Shown here piece after piece: positions 10,552-22,440 of a stretch of DNA of 64,000 bases (positions within the stretch are counted from its first letter, which is position 1; every line of letters begins with the position of its first letter). Source of the stretch: Fragum whitleyi (lineage: Eukaryota > Mollusca > Bivalvia > Cardiida > Cardiidae); the NCBI GenBank assembly GCA_948146395.1, contig OX411559.1:4202501-4266500 (forward strand). Reading direction: 5' to 3'. The notes under the pieces were generated by a model. The model was given only the letters and a program-made list of their open reading frames with translations, did no database searches and was not told the DNA's origin. A program made the position numbers and the translations under genes.

Positions 10552-10662
10552 ATGGAGTGGTTTTCATATATTCTTGAATTTTGGCGAAGTTATCCCTCAC
10601 TTCTGATCGTTATTTTTATGTTGATTGGATATGTCGTTTATTATTTATTTTATGTAGTTAAG
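10552..10662 (+). CDS. ABHD3: ABHD3 exon 1 (start codon and membrane anchor)
   Basis: The gene encodes a 397-residue alpha/beta-hydrolase of the ABHD1/ABHD3 (YheT-related) family. In mammals ABHD3 is a membrane-bound phospholipase acting on phosphatidylcholines with medium-chain or oxidised acyl groups. Exon 1 has 37 codons, MEWFSYILEFWRSYPS followed by a hydrophobic stretch (about residues 17-36, LLIVIFMLIGYVVYYLFYVV) that is the expected signal-anchor. The context ACCATGG favours this start. The donor is AAG|GTAAGA, phase 0. Total length agrees with human ABHD3 (409 residues). ABHD1 is the alternative name, because invertebrates may have a single ABHD1/3 ancestor. Confidence 0.88.
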
Positions 10663-10768
10663 GTAAGAGGAAATTTTGATCGGTTGCAACCAAAATGTTT
10701 CTGATTTTATGAACAGGGCGTGTCTATTTTAGAGTTTCACTCATGGCATGCATGAAAACTTGATCTAA

Positions 10769-10894
10769 CCCAGGCCTGCGTTCAGGATGACAAAACGTTG
10801 CAAACTGTTTGAAAATTGTACCCCGCTTTGCACTTGCAAATCGGGGTTTTATTTGCAAACAGTTTGCACCGTTTTGTCATCCTGAAACCAGGGC
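10769..10894. repeat. Long foldback element (CAGGATGACAAAACG family), copy 1
   Basis: TTCAGGATGACAAAACG...GCAAACTGTTTG at the left is inverted at the right as CAAACAGTTTGCACCGTTTT GTCATCCTGAA. The whole approximately 125 bp folds into one imperfect hairpin with a CCCCGC/GCGGGG-like middle. A second copy is at 40600-40727. Confidence 0.85.
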
Positions 10895-12021
10895 AGATCA
10901 AATCAGTGACACTTGAGTTTATTCAATTATCATGAGTTAGGGAAGAAAGACTGATAAAGACAGGAATTGAGAAAACAGGGGGTGGGGGGTGAGATCTGAT
11001 CAGACCTCTTTTTTTTTTCTTTCTTTATCATAAGATAAAGAAGTCAATCTTTTTAAAATGTCAGATCAGACAGATCTGATACAGTAGCCTACCCCAAAAT
11101 AGGCTAGACTTAACAAAGGATGCCACTGTCAGTAATCAGCTTACAATTTCAACTGATGGATCACTATCTCTGCTCTGTCACCTCCTTCATGAAAAATTGC
11201 TTAAAAAAATGTTCATTTTTCAGAAAAATAAACTTTAATGGACATGAAACAAACATATAATTGTAGCACAACCTAAACATGGTAACTACAGCATAAGCTT
11301 AAGCTGTAGTTATAATGCTTAAGTCACCCATCCCAGAAAATGTGTGAAAATAGTTGCAAAAAAAACGGGTCAACTGTTACCTGGGTATAAAAGAATGATT
11401 TGATTGGTTAATCAATATTTTATTTGACAGCAGTGATATGTGAATTGTGCCAGAGAAAAAAAATAATCTAGTCATCATGTGAGTTGTCAAACTAACTTGT
11501 TGGATTTTTTTCCTTTTCAAAGAATTTTTATTGTTTGGTATTTATGCCCCCTTGTCTATTGATCAGGGGCATAAACTGACTGTCTAAAAATTAACTAAAG
11601 TTAAAAGCTTTTTAATAACTAAAATGAAGGTACAGTACACAAAAGTTCACTTTTGATATGTTAACTGAATACCTTTCACAGAAAGTCAGAAACCAAGTTT
11701 AAAGTCATGTGGCAAGGTCAAGGTTATTTGCCTATGTCAAGCATGATCAAAATTTAAACTTATTCTTTTTTATCACAATTTATTTATTATTCCTCAAGTT
11801 TGAATTCTATGTTTTAAGTGCAAATATTTGGTATATTTGTATACATCTATGGTGTACAAGGTCCAACAGGTGTCAGGTACACATCTGCCGATAAAAAGGT
11901 GAAGGTTAAGATCAAGCTCATCTAACAAAATACAACTTCTGAATAAAAACACTGTTTCAGGGGTATTATATTACAATTTTGTAGCCTATGTGTAACTTTT
12001 CCAACAATTTCACATGTGTGC

Positions 12022-12386
12022 CAGGGCTCTTGTTTGACCCTTAAACTAGGTTTGACTCCCAAAAATCCCATTTTGATCATCAAATATCATGCAGGGGGGC
12101 ATATTGACCCACTGAATTTCTAGTGGTGCAACCAGCCTTTTGCAAAATAAAAGATCATATAGATCAATTGTTTTCTTCATATACAAAATATTTATATAAA
12201 TGAAACAAACTATAAATTGTATCATCACTTTATTGTTTATGTTGTTTCGGTTTTATAGATTACTTTGAAGACTGAGAAGTTTTCAGGTTTTGCTCTTTTT
12301 TATCCCTACAAAACCAGTTTTGACCTCCAGAATTTTATGGTCAAGGCGTCAATGACTCCAAAATTTAAATAGCTAGCACAAGCCCT
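12022..12386. mobile_element. CAGGGCTTGTTTTGACCC-family element, copy 1
   Basis: The left end CAGGGCTCTTGTTTGACCC and right end AGCACAAGCCCT are short inverted termini. Copies with the same ends lie at 39022-39348 and 56774-57102, and an interrupted one at 14862-15531. This copy splits a GAGCCTGTG-type sequence whose CCAACAATTTCACATGTGTG precedes it. Confidence 0.7.
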
Positions 12387-12810
12387 ATGTGCAAAGAAAA
12401 GTATCTGGCCAGCCTCTGCATCTGTGCAGCTTGAGCAGAGTCTTGCCTCTGCAAATATATAAGGTGTAAGCCCCTCAACAGGTGATCAGCAAATATTTTC
12501 ATTGCATTGGCTGTTTTCTTTGCTCCATTATATATCGGTCCATCACACACTCATAAATCTTTTTGAAATACCACATTGCTAGCTCATATCTTTTTGGTGG
12601 CCGTTTACGTTCACCAGTGTTAATACCACGTAAGAACAATCCTGTCAGGTGTTAATAGGTTACTCTTTTTCAAGAATTGTATCCGTCTGACAACTATGCA
12701 TTTTAAAGATGGAGTGAAACAAGGATTCTACATAACTTGTAGAAACATCAGACATCTTTTAAGTGCAAAATCATATGCAATTCTGAGTTGTTATTTTCTC
12801 ATGTTTTCAG

Positions 12811-12974
12811 AAACCCTATCTAGCCTGTTATGACAAGGAATTTAGAGAATTTCTGCACACTCATGTACCGATCATCCATGAGAAATTTTGGCCCACCATC
12901 TGGTGTTTCGAGAGTCGTGCCCAGACCATCGTTAGATCGTTTTTACAGTCCTCACCACCTGTTCAATTTGAAAG
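12811..12974 (+). CDS. ABHD3: ABHD3 exon 2
   Basis: This 164-bp exon follows a GTTTTCAG acceptor and ends GAAAG|GTAGGG (phase 2). It encodes KPYLACYDKEFREFLHTHVP, then IIHEKFWPTIWCFESRAQTI and VRSFLQSSPPVQFE. The YxPTxWCxExRxQT pattern is typical of ABHD1/3 proteins just before the hydrolase core. The following intron of about 21 kb holds the nested LTR and Helentron-like block. Confidence 0.93.
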
Positions 12975-12981
12975 GTAGGGT

Positions 12982-13428
12982 AGCAGTAGTGTTGGGCAAT
13001 CGGTTTCAAATCGCAATCGATTTTCTGTTTTAGTTTGAAAAGTGAATCGACTAATGATCGATTGTACAATCGTTTTCTTAGAAATTAAAACAGCACTCTC
13101 AGTCCCCAAGATCATCCTTTAAAGAATAGAATGTGAAAGTTGTTCAGTTAAAACTTGATCATGTCCTAAAGACTCATCCTGCAGATTTTTCTTCCAACTC
13201 AATGCCTCAGCATGAAACAGTTGTAACTGCCTATAAACATATAGGCAGTTACAACTGTTTCATGCTGAGCCATCAAACTGACGTCAGTTCCGTAAACAAA
13301 ATTTAATGGCTTTCATTTATGTGTTTGGACCCGATTAATTGATTATGAAATTTCTTAGTCGATTATCACAATCAGAAGCACAAACTAACTGATTATTGAT
13401 TATAATCGATTTATCTGCCCATCACTTG
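12982..13428. mobile_element. MITE starting 8 bp after ABHD3 exon 2, hAT-like ends
   Basis: AGTGTTGGGCAATCGG at the left faces TCTGCCCATCACTT at the right, and the interior is full of ATCGATT words on both sides. The interior also holds a short hairpin element (13204-13273). Assignment to hAT is a guess from the CA(G)TG-like short ends; I could not confirm an 8-bp duplication. Confidence 0.6.
13204..13273. repeat. Short foldback element, copy 2 (near-perfect)
   Basis: CTCAGCATGAAACAGTTGTA ACTGCCTATA is followed by its almost exact inverse TATAGGCAGT TACAACTGTTTCATGCTGAG. The arms are about 33 bp with a tiny loop. Other copies: 8396-8459, 13461-13530, 18179-18242, 44157-44229, 49813-49890, 51936-52010, 60713-60786 and 61109-61183. 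Confidence 0.9.
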
Positions 13429-13460
13429 CTAATAGAGCTGTAAAATATATTCCACAAATT

Positions 13461-13530
13461 GATGGCCCAGAGTAAAACAGTTGTAACTGTCTATATGTTT
13501 ATAGGCAGTTACAATTGTGGTGCATTGCAC
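13461..13530. repeat. Short foldback element, copy 3
   Basis: Arms AACAGTTGTAACTGTCTATA and TATAGGCAGTTACAATTGT belong to the same family as 13204-13273. The outer parts of the arms are eroded. Confidence 0.8.
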
Positions 13531-14125
13531 CTTCAATTTGTGAAATCCTGTTTATTGCAAATTTATTATATAATTTGCACTACTTAATTGCAATTGGCTA
13601 TGTGCATAGACAACAGAATAATTGAGCAAATGGCTCCTTTTATTTAGCAACATTTGGTTTATAGCAAGAAAAGCCTAAGGGTTTACAAGTTAAAGTAGTT
13701 TAAAACAAGACTGTACTCTGTTGCAAAGGCAAAGCTTATTTTCACAATCAAATCACATACGGGCATGGCAAGACGGGGCTTTTTTTTCACTAAAACTTTT
13801 AAAGTCTTCTCCTCCCAAACCATATCAATGAAACTTAGCATGAATGATCCTTTAATGACAATCTTTTTACGTTGTTCAAGAAATTAAGTTTGACCCTCGA
13901 AATTGGCTTGGCAAGACTTAGTTTCACTATTAAAAACCATTGACCCTCATATCAATGAAACTTGGCATGAATGATCTTTTGATAACAATCGTCTTAAGTT
14001 GTCCAAGAAATTTGGTTTGACCCCCAAATATGAGTGTTGCAGGGCAGGGCAGGGCTTAATTCAAAAGAAAATCTTAAAAATCTTCCTCTCCTTAACCATT
14101 TGACTGATTTCAATGAAACTTGGCC

Positions 14126-14355
14126 CCTGTCATAGCGCAATTGGTAGCACATCAGACTGTCAATCTAGACTGTCAATCTGGAGGTCTGCGGTTTCATCCC
14201 CAATGGGGGCACTCAATCTCTCCGACTATTTGTCTCTTACCAATAGGTTGATAATCAATCATAGACCTATGTGAGATAGCAGCTGGAGGCTAGGAAAGGA
14301 TGTGATGGTAGTACTAGTGTGAGAAATACCAGGAATCTATTGTTAGGTGCTCCAG
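14126..14355 (+). mobile_element. tRNA-derived SINE, copy 2, with complete tRNA head
   Basis: CATAGCGCAATTGGTAGCAC (A box) and GGTTTCATCCCC (B box) give a tRNA-like head whose anticodon arm TCAGA CTGTCAA TCTGG suggests tRNA-Asp (GUC). A 13-bp duplication AGACTGTCAATCT lies in the anticodon arm. The 3' part is truncated at GTGCTCCAG. It sits inside an old array of GGCAGGGCAGGGC-type repeats (about 13740-14400). Confidence 0.85.
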
Positions 14356-14861
14356 AATTTTGATTGGATCATATATGGGTGTGGCCTGGCAGGGCAATTG
14401 TTCACATATCATTTTCCCATGACAGTATAGTATTGTTTCATTGTTTAATATCCATCAAGACGTATCTTTCTTATAAAAAAAAAATTTTCCTATTCAGAAT
14501 CAGTACTAATATATATTTTGAAAAAAAAACCAATGGATTTTCTCATAAGGTTTAGCCTTGACCTCTTTTCTTTCCAACTTTTGGACTCTTCACAAATTTC
14601 CTTATAATTAATATCTGACTGAGTTTCTCATTGATAGATATTTGAAAGCCAGTTGAGTGATACAGGCCCTCTTTGGCCTCTTGTTCCTATTTAGAATCAA
14701 TATGGATAAATTACTTTCCATATAAGGTTTACCCTACACTAAAATTAACTTTTCTGTCTATCTTTACGCCTTTTCACAAATTTCCTTGAAAACTTCCATA
14801 TCTGATTTTCTTATTGATATATATTTGAAAGCCAGTGGGGAGCCATACAGGCCCTCTTGTG

Positions 14862-15531
14862 ACTCTTGTTTTGACCCGCTTGGGTGAAATTTTCAAGGAT
14901 CAAAACTTTGTTAACTTTTGTCCTTCAAATTTTCAATGATATATCTTGTAAAATATCCTATCTTTAGTTTTATAAAATCAATTCTATACTTCTTATCTTT
15001 TCAAGAATAGGTAAATTGACTAGCTCTTAAGTCTGTAAAATTATTCAAATGACTTGCTCTTTTTGTTGTTTTGACCCCTTAAGAATGTGTTTTGACCCCC
15101 AGAATTTCATGGTTGAAGAGTTTATGACTGCAATTTCAAGTGCTAGAACAAGTCAGGGGTGTGGAAATACAGAGTTTCTCCACATGTCCCTGGACAAGTA
15201 AAAGCTGATTTCTTACTTGTCCAGGATTAAAATGAACTTGTTCACAAAAAGTAGGTAGATAAATATTGAGAAAATATTGTTTTTAATGAAGAAAATGCCT
15301 TTACCAAGCATTTTCTTCATTTAATACAATGTTTTCTTCCCTTTGATACAAATAAAAGGATGACTTTTCTTCTAGATTGTTTTAGTATTGTATCAAGATT
15401 TTCTCTGGTATCTACTTGTGGGGATATTTTGCTTTGCACTTTTAGAAAAATGCACTTGCCCGCAAGTAGAAGGGCCTGTGTCCGATAAGTCAGGCATGGG
15501 AATTCCACACCCCTGAACAAACCCTGTATAC
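14862..15531. mobile_element. CAGGGCTTG-family element interrupted by another MITE
   Basis: It starts ACTCTTGTTTTGACCC and its right end CAAGTGCTAGAACAAG...ACAAACCCTG is split by the 15154-15515 element. Internal AATTTCATGG and TTTGACCCCCAGAATT match the copies at 39022 and 56774. Confidence 0.7.
15154..15515. mobile_element. MITE with CAGGGGTGTGGAA ends, nested in another element
   Basis: The left end CAGGGGTGTGGAAAT and right end ATTCCACACCCCTG are inverted. ACAAG on the left and ACAAA on the right probably record the target duplication. Internal words ACTTGTCC and GGACAAGT occur in both orientations, and GAAGAAAATGC...GCATTTTCTTC forms a central hairpin. A half copy begins at about 7732. 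Confidence 0.8.
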
Positions 15532-15789
15532 TGTTATGTCAGTGAACTGATTGCATAGCATTCTTCACGAAGAAATGTCATGTGTTGGACTATACAAATT
15601 AATTATACAAAATGAATTATTCATTCTGCTCTTTTTTAAATGCCATTTGGATAATATAATCTAATGTTTATCATTTTTGGCCAAATATATGGAATTAAGC
15701 CAGTTTAACCCATTTCCACACAATCCCTCAAGAAAAGAGAGTTCATAGAAAATAAAAAGTTTGCTTGTAACTGGCAATTTCTGCATTCA

Positions 15790-16075
15790 TGATTATGCCC
15801 CAAAGAAGTTGGGGATATTTTGCTTTGCACTTTTCGGTTGGTTTGTCTGTCTGTCCCAGACCAATTTTTTGTCTGAAGCATATCTCAAAAAGTATGCAAG
15901 CTAGAATCATGAAACATCACAGGTGTATAGATCTGACTGAGGAGAAGGGCAGTGCACAAGAACAATAACTAAACTCATCATATTCTGTGAGTTATTGCCC
16001 CTTTGCTGATTGGCAAAGAATAGGCTATTGACCTGCTTTTAGGGAGGGGGGCATAAATGTTTTGCAAACATCTCT
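15790..16075. mobile_element. ATTATGCCCC element relic
   Basis: It runs from ATTATGCCCCAAAGAAGTTG to GGGAGGGGGGCATAAATG. It has inverted TATGCCCC/GGGGGCATA ends and a TGTCTGTCTGTCC run, so it resembles the 108-411 family in plan but not in detail. Confidence 0.55.
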
Positions 16076-17738
16076 TGCAACTTCTTTCATTTAGGATTAG
16101 TCTAAAATTGTGTTATTACTGGTAAACAATGTAGAAATAAGAACCAGTGACAGTCATCTTGTAAAAGAGGCATCTTTCAAGGTTTGACCGTGATCATCGA
16201 CACTAAGGTAGTAAAGAGGACCTTTTTTGAGCAACTAAAGGGCAGGCCCAGGCCTGTAGGAATAGAAGGGATCTTGGAGCTGGGGTAGGGGTGGCAGGGA
16301 AGGGGGTGTACTGGTAATTTTGCATGAAATTTTGTTTGAAATTGAAAAGAAAAATCCAGTCAATCAGAATGCTCATGTTTGTTAGATTTTATTTATTCAT
16401 TTATTATTATCTATATTTCTATCAGATGTGATATTCAATTGTTTCTCTGCTATATATTAAACTGAAGGAATCTTAAAAGTACAGTCAATCTTGCTCGAGC
16501 GACCACACCTATTAAGTGACCGTTTGTATTAAGCGACCGGTTTCAAAATCCCTGTCTTTAAATTGAAATATCTATTGAATTAGACATAATTGGTCTAAAA
16601 TATTGTAAATGAATCATATGTTGTTAAAACTCAAAAGAATCGTCACTATGACGATTCTATTGAGTTTAAATAACAAAGGATTATTGAGAAATTCGCCCTC
16701 AATACATACATATTCAATTGAAATTATGTTTTCTCAAGTGTAAACAAAACATGTTCTAAATGACCATTCTCTTTAACGACGGCTTTTTGATGGCCCCGTG
16801 AGTGGTCGCTTAATACAAGGTTTATTGTAATAAGTCTACATTTATAGTAGTATAAAATGGATTATTGTTGATTTCAAGCATGCTTCGTATTTCCCAACTG
16901 GTTAAATGAAGGTCAGAAAAAGTTGTAGCGATCAATCACATTCATCAGGGGTCTTGTTTAGACTTCTCTAATTAATTATTCATTTGTTATCGGGATATTA
17001 TTACATGACTTTTTGGAAGGACTCCAAATGAACTCATGTTAAATTAGTATTATTGACTTTATAGTATTACCAGTAAGTAAACATTTGGACTTATCCAAAT
17101 TGAAAAAATGTTACAAGGTAGAAAGTCACTGTCCTGGAAATAAAACTTGTACAATCACAAGTATGAAAACATTGTAAGAAAGGGAGAAATTCTTGGTCAA
17201 TGCAATTTATCCTTTTCCAGCTGTATCTATGCTTTCCAAAGGATGTTTCATTCAGGAAAAAATGAAGATTAATTTGGGATAATCTAAATACTGCATTACA
17301 ATTGAGAATTCTTATCTTTTTGTATTTCTTCTAATAAAAGCAGACTCCCTTTTATATGCCCCCTCCCTCCACCTACTTTGTGACTTATCATACTAAAAGG
17401 GACCATCTTGGAACTCTGTAAAATGAAATAGCAAAAAAGAGATTTGTTCCAGTAGAGGTTAACCATTGGTGGCATGTCAAAAATTCTTATACAGGAATGT
17501 AGACTGATTACTCTAGATTCAGAAAATCAGAAAAAATGCAACAAGTTTAGACTCTGGTCAGCCTGCAGAATCAAAGCAGTCTGACAAGGGTCAACACTAT
17601 ACACACTACAGAGATTTCACTTTTTGTTAGACGGTCACATTTATTTATATACACCTCAGTTCATAGAAAATATCATAATTTAATGAATTTTGTGAGCCCT
17701 TTTTAGCTCATCTGTTTTCAGAGAAAACCTGAGGTATT

Positions 17739-17966
17739 TAACCCTTTGCTGTTTAATCCCTGCTTTTTACATGCCTGTGATTTTATGATTGAGAAAACAT
17801 TGTGAAAAAAGAAGAAATTGCTTCTGACAAGCAATTTCTTCTTTTTCCACACTATTTACTACCCTACTGGATGGTTATTTTTCAAATTAAATCCACTTTA
17901 AATTTTTGTCTGCAAAACCTTTGAATTTGGAAAGGTCCAAAATTTTGTAAAACAGGAAAGGGTTAA
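17739..17966 (-). mobile_element. piggyBac-type MITE (CCCTTTCC family), copy 2
   Basis: TTAACCCTTTGCTGTTTAAT at the left and CAGGAAAGGGTTAA at the right; TTAA is intact on both sides. It is in reverse orientation to the copy at 5999-6227, with the same internal hairpin. Confidence 0.88.
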
Positions 17967-18178
17967 TAATGATCACCTTGGCATAGTTTACGTTGGTGTT
18001 GTCATTGAAGTTGGCATTGGCATGACAAACTTTATGCTTGGTCATATCTCTGTTGTTATTGAAGCAACTAAAGGTCAGGCCCAGGCCTGTAGGAATAGAA
18101 GGGATCAGGAAGCTGGGGTAGGGGTTCAAGCTTCGTTATTACATGAATTTTTGGATGGACTCCAAAAGTTCTAGGAGT

Positions 18179-18242
18179 CAGCGCAACACTATAGTAAGTG
18201 CCTATAAATATATTGGCACTAACAATAGTATGCACTGACCCC
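18179..18242. repeat. Short foldback element, copy 4
   Basis: CACTATAGTAAGTGCCTATA and TATTGGCACTAACAATAGT form the arms. This AGTGCC subtype matches 8396-8459. Confidence 0.7.
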
Positions 18243-19114
18243 TCAAAATGAATTCATGTCAAATTAGTATTATTAACTTTTAGTAGTACCAGTTAGTAAA
18301 AATTTAAACTTCTCATGATTACCTTGATGTAGTTTGCATTAAGTGTTGTTGTGGAAGTTGGCATTGGCATGACAAACTTTAAGCTTGGTTATATCTCTGT
18401 TGTAATTGAATATATCTTCATGAAACTTGGCGTGTGTGGTCACCATCACAGGAGCTATCCATACTATCAAGGGGGATAACTCTGGAAGCACTTTGTAAGA
18501 GTTATTCCCCTTTTTCGACTTAGTTTTTTTTTTTTCATCATCCAGTACCTGAAGCCGAGCGTTGCATCTGTAGGCGGTACTCTTGCCTCTTTTTTAGGAT
18601 AAATTTTGCTTCAGAAGATGGAAAAAAACAAAAGCTTGTTGTCCATGTTTTGTATGGCTTTAAGGGGCTATTATTTGTATAGGTAGGGTATAATTTGTAG
18701 GCGTTTGCACTATCATCCTGAACACAGGGCTGGGTGTTTTTAGACTGAATACGGTAAAACATTACATAGATTTAATTTGAAAGAATAACAAAAAAATAAA
18801 ATATTGACTCTTTGTTGCATTTAAGTCAGACAGTTGTTTAACATAAAGATTAGTTAGGTTTTTTACAACCATTTGGTAGTCTTAAATGTTACTTTAAAAG
18901 GTGTGAGTTAAATAATGTTATATACATGTTCTTTACTTAAGTCTAATAACCATAACTTGGATTAACCCTTAAGCTTAAAGCTTAATTTGAAATTTATGAA
19001 AACTATGTGACAGTTTATTTGGGACAAATTCAGAGTTAATTCTTTGCAAGTAAATAAACATAGACTTGGGATATGAATTAATCACAAAAATAAGTGAGAG
19101 TAAATAAGGGTTCC

Positions 19115-19277
19115 TGTTACATAGTATGCAAATACATGTATGTTTAAATGCGCATGCTCAGATATTGCCGCTCTTTTTGGGCTTCGCCCACTTGACTTAG
19201 TTGTTAATAAATCGTTAAACCGAACACACGCTCTTGTTTACTACCCCTGCATCACCAACCAATACCCAAATATAACA
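19115..19277 (+). repeat. 5' LTR of the Gypsy element
   Basis: 163 bp, TG...CA ends, with AATAAA at about 19205 as a possible polyadenylation signal. Paired with 33001-33163. Confidence 0.95.
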
Positions 19278-19291
19278 TGGTGTCAGAACTC
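19278..19291 (+). other. Primer binding site of the Gypsy element
   Basis: TGGTGTCAGAACTC starts immediately after the LTR. TGGTGTCAG matches the complement of a tRNA-Leu 3' end as I know it. The same start, TGGTGTCAGAAGT, serves the Gag-only element at 24217, so the two may use the same primer. Confidence 0.65.
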
Positions 19292-19460
19292 GGATTTTAG
19301 TTAATCGGTTTTGGAATTCGCGCACATTGAAGTCATTTGACATTGTGACGGAATTTTTAGCTCACCTGAGCACGAAGTGCTCAAGGGAGCAATTGTGATC
19401 GATCGTTGTCCGGCGTCCGTCTGTCCATCTGTCTGTCTGTCCGTCACTGCGCCAACTTTT

Positions 19461-22440
19461 TCTTTAAACGACATCTCCTCCTAAACTTATGGGTCAAAAT
19501 CAACCAAACTTGGCAGAAATATTCCTTGGGTGGTCCCTTATGAAAATTGCTCAAATGGAAAGGATCCGTGCCATATCACGGGAAAAGGGGCCTTAATGAC
19601 AAATTTCTTGTTTTCACTCTGGAAGCCACAAATATGGTCCAATCTTCATGAAACTTGGTCAGAATGTTTGTTAGGTCATGAGGATGAAGTCTATTGAAAA
19701 TGGAAAGGATCTGTGCCATTTCACCGAAAAAGCCGCCTTAATGACAATTTTGTCAACTTTTTCTTTAAACGACATCTCCTCCTAAACTTATGGGTTAAAA
19801 TCAACCAAACTTTGCAGAAATATTCCTTGGGTGGTCCCTTATGAAAATTGCTCAAATGGAAAGCATCCGTGCCATATCACGGGAAAAGGGGCCTTAATGA
19901 CAAATTTCTTGTTTTCACTCTAGAAGCCACAAATACGGTCCAATCTTCATGAAACTTGGTCAGAATGTTTGTTAGGTCGTGAGGATGAAGTCTATTGAAA
20001 ATAGGAAGGATCTGTGCCATTTCACAGAAAAAGGCGCCTTAATGACAATTTTGTCAACAATATCTTTAAACGACATCTCCTTATGGGTTAAAATCAACCA
20101 AACTTGGCAGAAATATTCCTTGGGTGGTCCCTTATGAAAATTGCTCAAATGGAAAGGATCTGTGCCATATCACGGGAAAAGGGGCCTTAATGACAAATTT
20201 CTTGTTTTCACTCTAGAAGCAACAAATATGGTCCAATCTTCATGAAACTTGGTCAGAATGTTTGTGAGGTCATGAGGATGAAGTCTATTGAAAATGGGAA
20301 GAATCCGTGCCATTTCACAGAAAAAGCCGCCTTAATGACAATTTTGTCAACAATATCTTTAAACGACATCTCCTCCTAAACTTATGGATTAAAATCAACC
20401 AAACTTGGCAGAAATATTCCTTGGGTGGCCCTAATGAAAATTGCTCAAATGGAAAGCATCCGTGCCATATCACGGGAAAAGGGGCCTTAATGACAAATTT
20501 CTTGTTTTCACTCTAGATGCCACAAATATGGTCCAATCTTCATGAAACTTGGTCAGAATGTTTGTTAAGTCATGAGGATGAAGTCTATTGAAAATGGGAA
20601 GGATCTGTGCCATTTCACAGAAAAAGCCGCCTTAATGACAATTTTGTCAACAATATCTTTAAACGACATCTCCTCCTAAAGTTATGGGTTAAAATCAACC
20701 AAACTTGGCAGAATTATTCCTTGGGTGGTCCCATATGAAAATTGCTCAAATGGAAAGGATCTGTGCCATATCACGGGAAAAGGGGCCTTAATGACAAATT
20801 TCTTGTTTTCACTTTAGAAGCCACAAATATGGTCCAATCATAATGAATTTTGGTCAGAATGTTTGTTAGGTCATGAGGATGAAGTCTATTGAAAATGGGA
20901 AGGATCTGTGCCATTTCACAGAAAAAGCCGCCTTAATGACAATTTTGTCAACAATATCTTTAAACGACATCTCCTCCTAAACTTATGGGTTAAAATCAAC
21001 CAAACTTGGCAGAAATATTCCTTGGGTGGTCCCTTATGAAAATTGCTCAAATGGAAAGGATCCGTGCCATATCACGGGAAAAGGGGCCTTAATGACAAAT
21101 ATCTTGTTTTCACTCTAGAAGCCACAAATACGGTCCAATCTTCATGAAACTTGGTCAGAATGTTTGTTAGGTCGTGAGGATGAAGTCTATTGAAAATAGG
21201 AAGGATCTGTGCCATTTCACAGAAAAAGGCGCCTTAATGACAATTTTGTCAACAATATCTTTAAACGACATCTCCTTATGGGTTAAAATCAACCAAACTT
21301 GGCAGAAATATTCCTTGGGTGGTCCCTTATGAAAATTGCTCAAATGGAAAGGATCTGTGCCATATCACGGGAAAAGGGGCCTTAATGACAAATTTCTTGT
21401 TTTCACTCTAGAAGCAACAAATATGGTCCAATCTTCATGAAACTTGGTCAGAATGTTTGTGAGGTCATGAGGATGAAGTCTATTGAAAATGGGAAGAATC
21501 CGTGCCATTTCACAGAAAAAGCCGCCTTAATGACAATTTTGTCAACAATATCTTTAAACGACATCTCCTCCTAAACTTATGGATTAAAATCAACCAAACT
21601 TGGCAGAAATATTCCTTGGGTGGCCCTAATGAAAATTGCTCAAATGGAAAGCATCCGTGCCATATCACGGGAAAAGGGGCCTTAATGACAAATTTCTTGT
21701 TTTCACTCTAGATGCCACAAATATGGTCCAATCTTCATGAATTTTGGTCAGAATGTTTGTGAGGTCATCAGGATGAAGTCTATTGAAAATGGGAAGGATC
21801 TGTGCCATTTCACAGAAAAAGCCGCCTTAATGACAATTTTGTCAACAATATCTTTAAACGACATCTCCTCCTAAACTTATGGGTTAAAATCAACAAAACT
21901 TGGCAGAAATATTCCTTGGGTGGTCCCTAATGAAAATTGCTCAAATGGAAAGCATCCGTGCCATATCACGGGAAAAGGGGCCTTAATGACAAATTTCTTG
22001 TTTTCACTCTAGAAGTCACAAATATGGTCCAATCTTCATGAAACTTGGTCAGAATGTTTGTTAGGTCATGAGGATGAAGTCTATTGAAAATGGGAAGGAT
22101 CCGTGCCAATTCACTGAAAAAGTCGCCTTAATGACAATTTTGTCAACAATGTCTTTAAACGACATCTCCTCCTAAACTTATGGGTTAAAATCAACCAAAC
22201 TTGGCAGAAATATTCCTTGGGTGGTCCCTTATGAAAATTGCTCAAATGGAAAGGATCTGTGCCATATCGCGGGAAAAGGTGCCTTAATGACAAATTTCTT
22301 GTTTACACTCTGGAAGCCACAAAATATGGTCCAATCTTCATGAAACTTGGTCAGAATATTTGTTAGGTCATGAGGATGAAGTCTATTGAAAATGGGAAGG
22401 ATCCATGCCATATCAAGGAAAAAGGCATCTTAATGACAAT
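19461..22440 (+). repeat. Tandem array of about ten 299-bp units with a 1195-bp higher-order period
   Basis: CTTTAAACGACATCTCC recurs at about 19461, 19762, 20063, 20357, 20658, 20958, 21257, 21552, 21851 and 22152. Each unit also has two half-unit motifs (GTGCCATATCACGGGAAAAG and GTGCCATTTCACAGAAAAAG). Segments near 20062-20520 and 21257-21715 are almost identical, 1195 bp apart, including a unit with the same deletion (ACATCTCCTTATGGG). So a block of four units was duplicated recently. The 60-69 residue open frames here are chance. Confidence 0.92.

Larger units (their letters stand above)
10663..12810. other. ABHD3 intron 1
   Basis: The intron contains a long hairpin (10769-10894), a partial GGGGCAT-type relic (about 11540-11910), half of a GAGCCTGTG-family MITE interrupted by a CAGGGCTTG-family element (12022-12386), and AT-rich sequence without recognised signal. 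Confidence 0.6.
12975..19114. other. ABHD3 intron 2, part before the LTR block
   Basis: The intron holds an ATCGATT-rich MITE (12982-13428), short hairpins (13204-13273, 13461-13530, 18179-18242), a SINE (14126-14355) inside a decayed array, nested MITEs (14862-15531), a GGGGCAT-type element (15790-16075) and a piggyBac MITE (17739-17966). An element at about 16490-16830 has GCGACC/GGTCGC words near its ends and an ACTCAAAAGAATCGTC hairpin centre. No coding exon was recognised. Confidence 0.6.

Noticed and set aside
20307..21711. Two identical 69-residue open frames (20307-20516, 21502-21711)
   Set aside because: They are the same position of the 299-bp array repeated by the four-unit duplication; no start context, domain or codon signal supports a gene.
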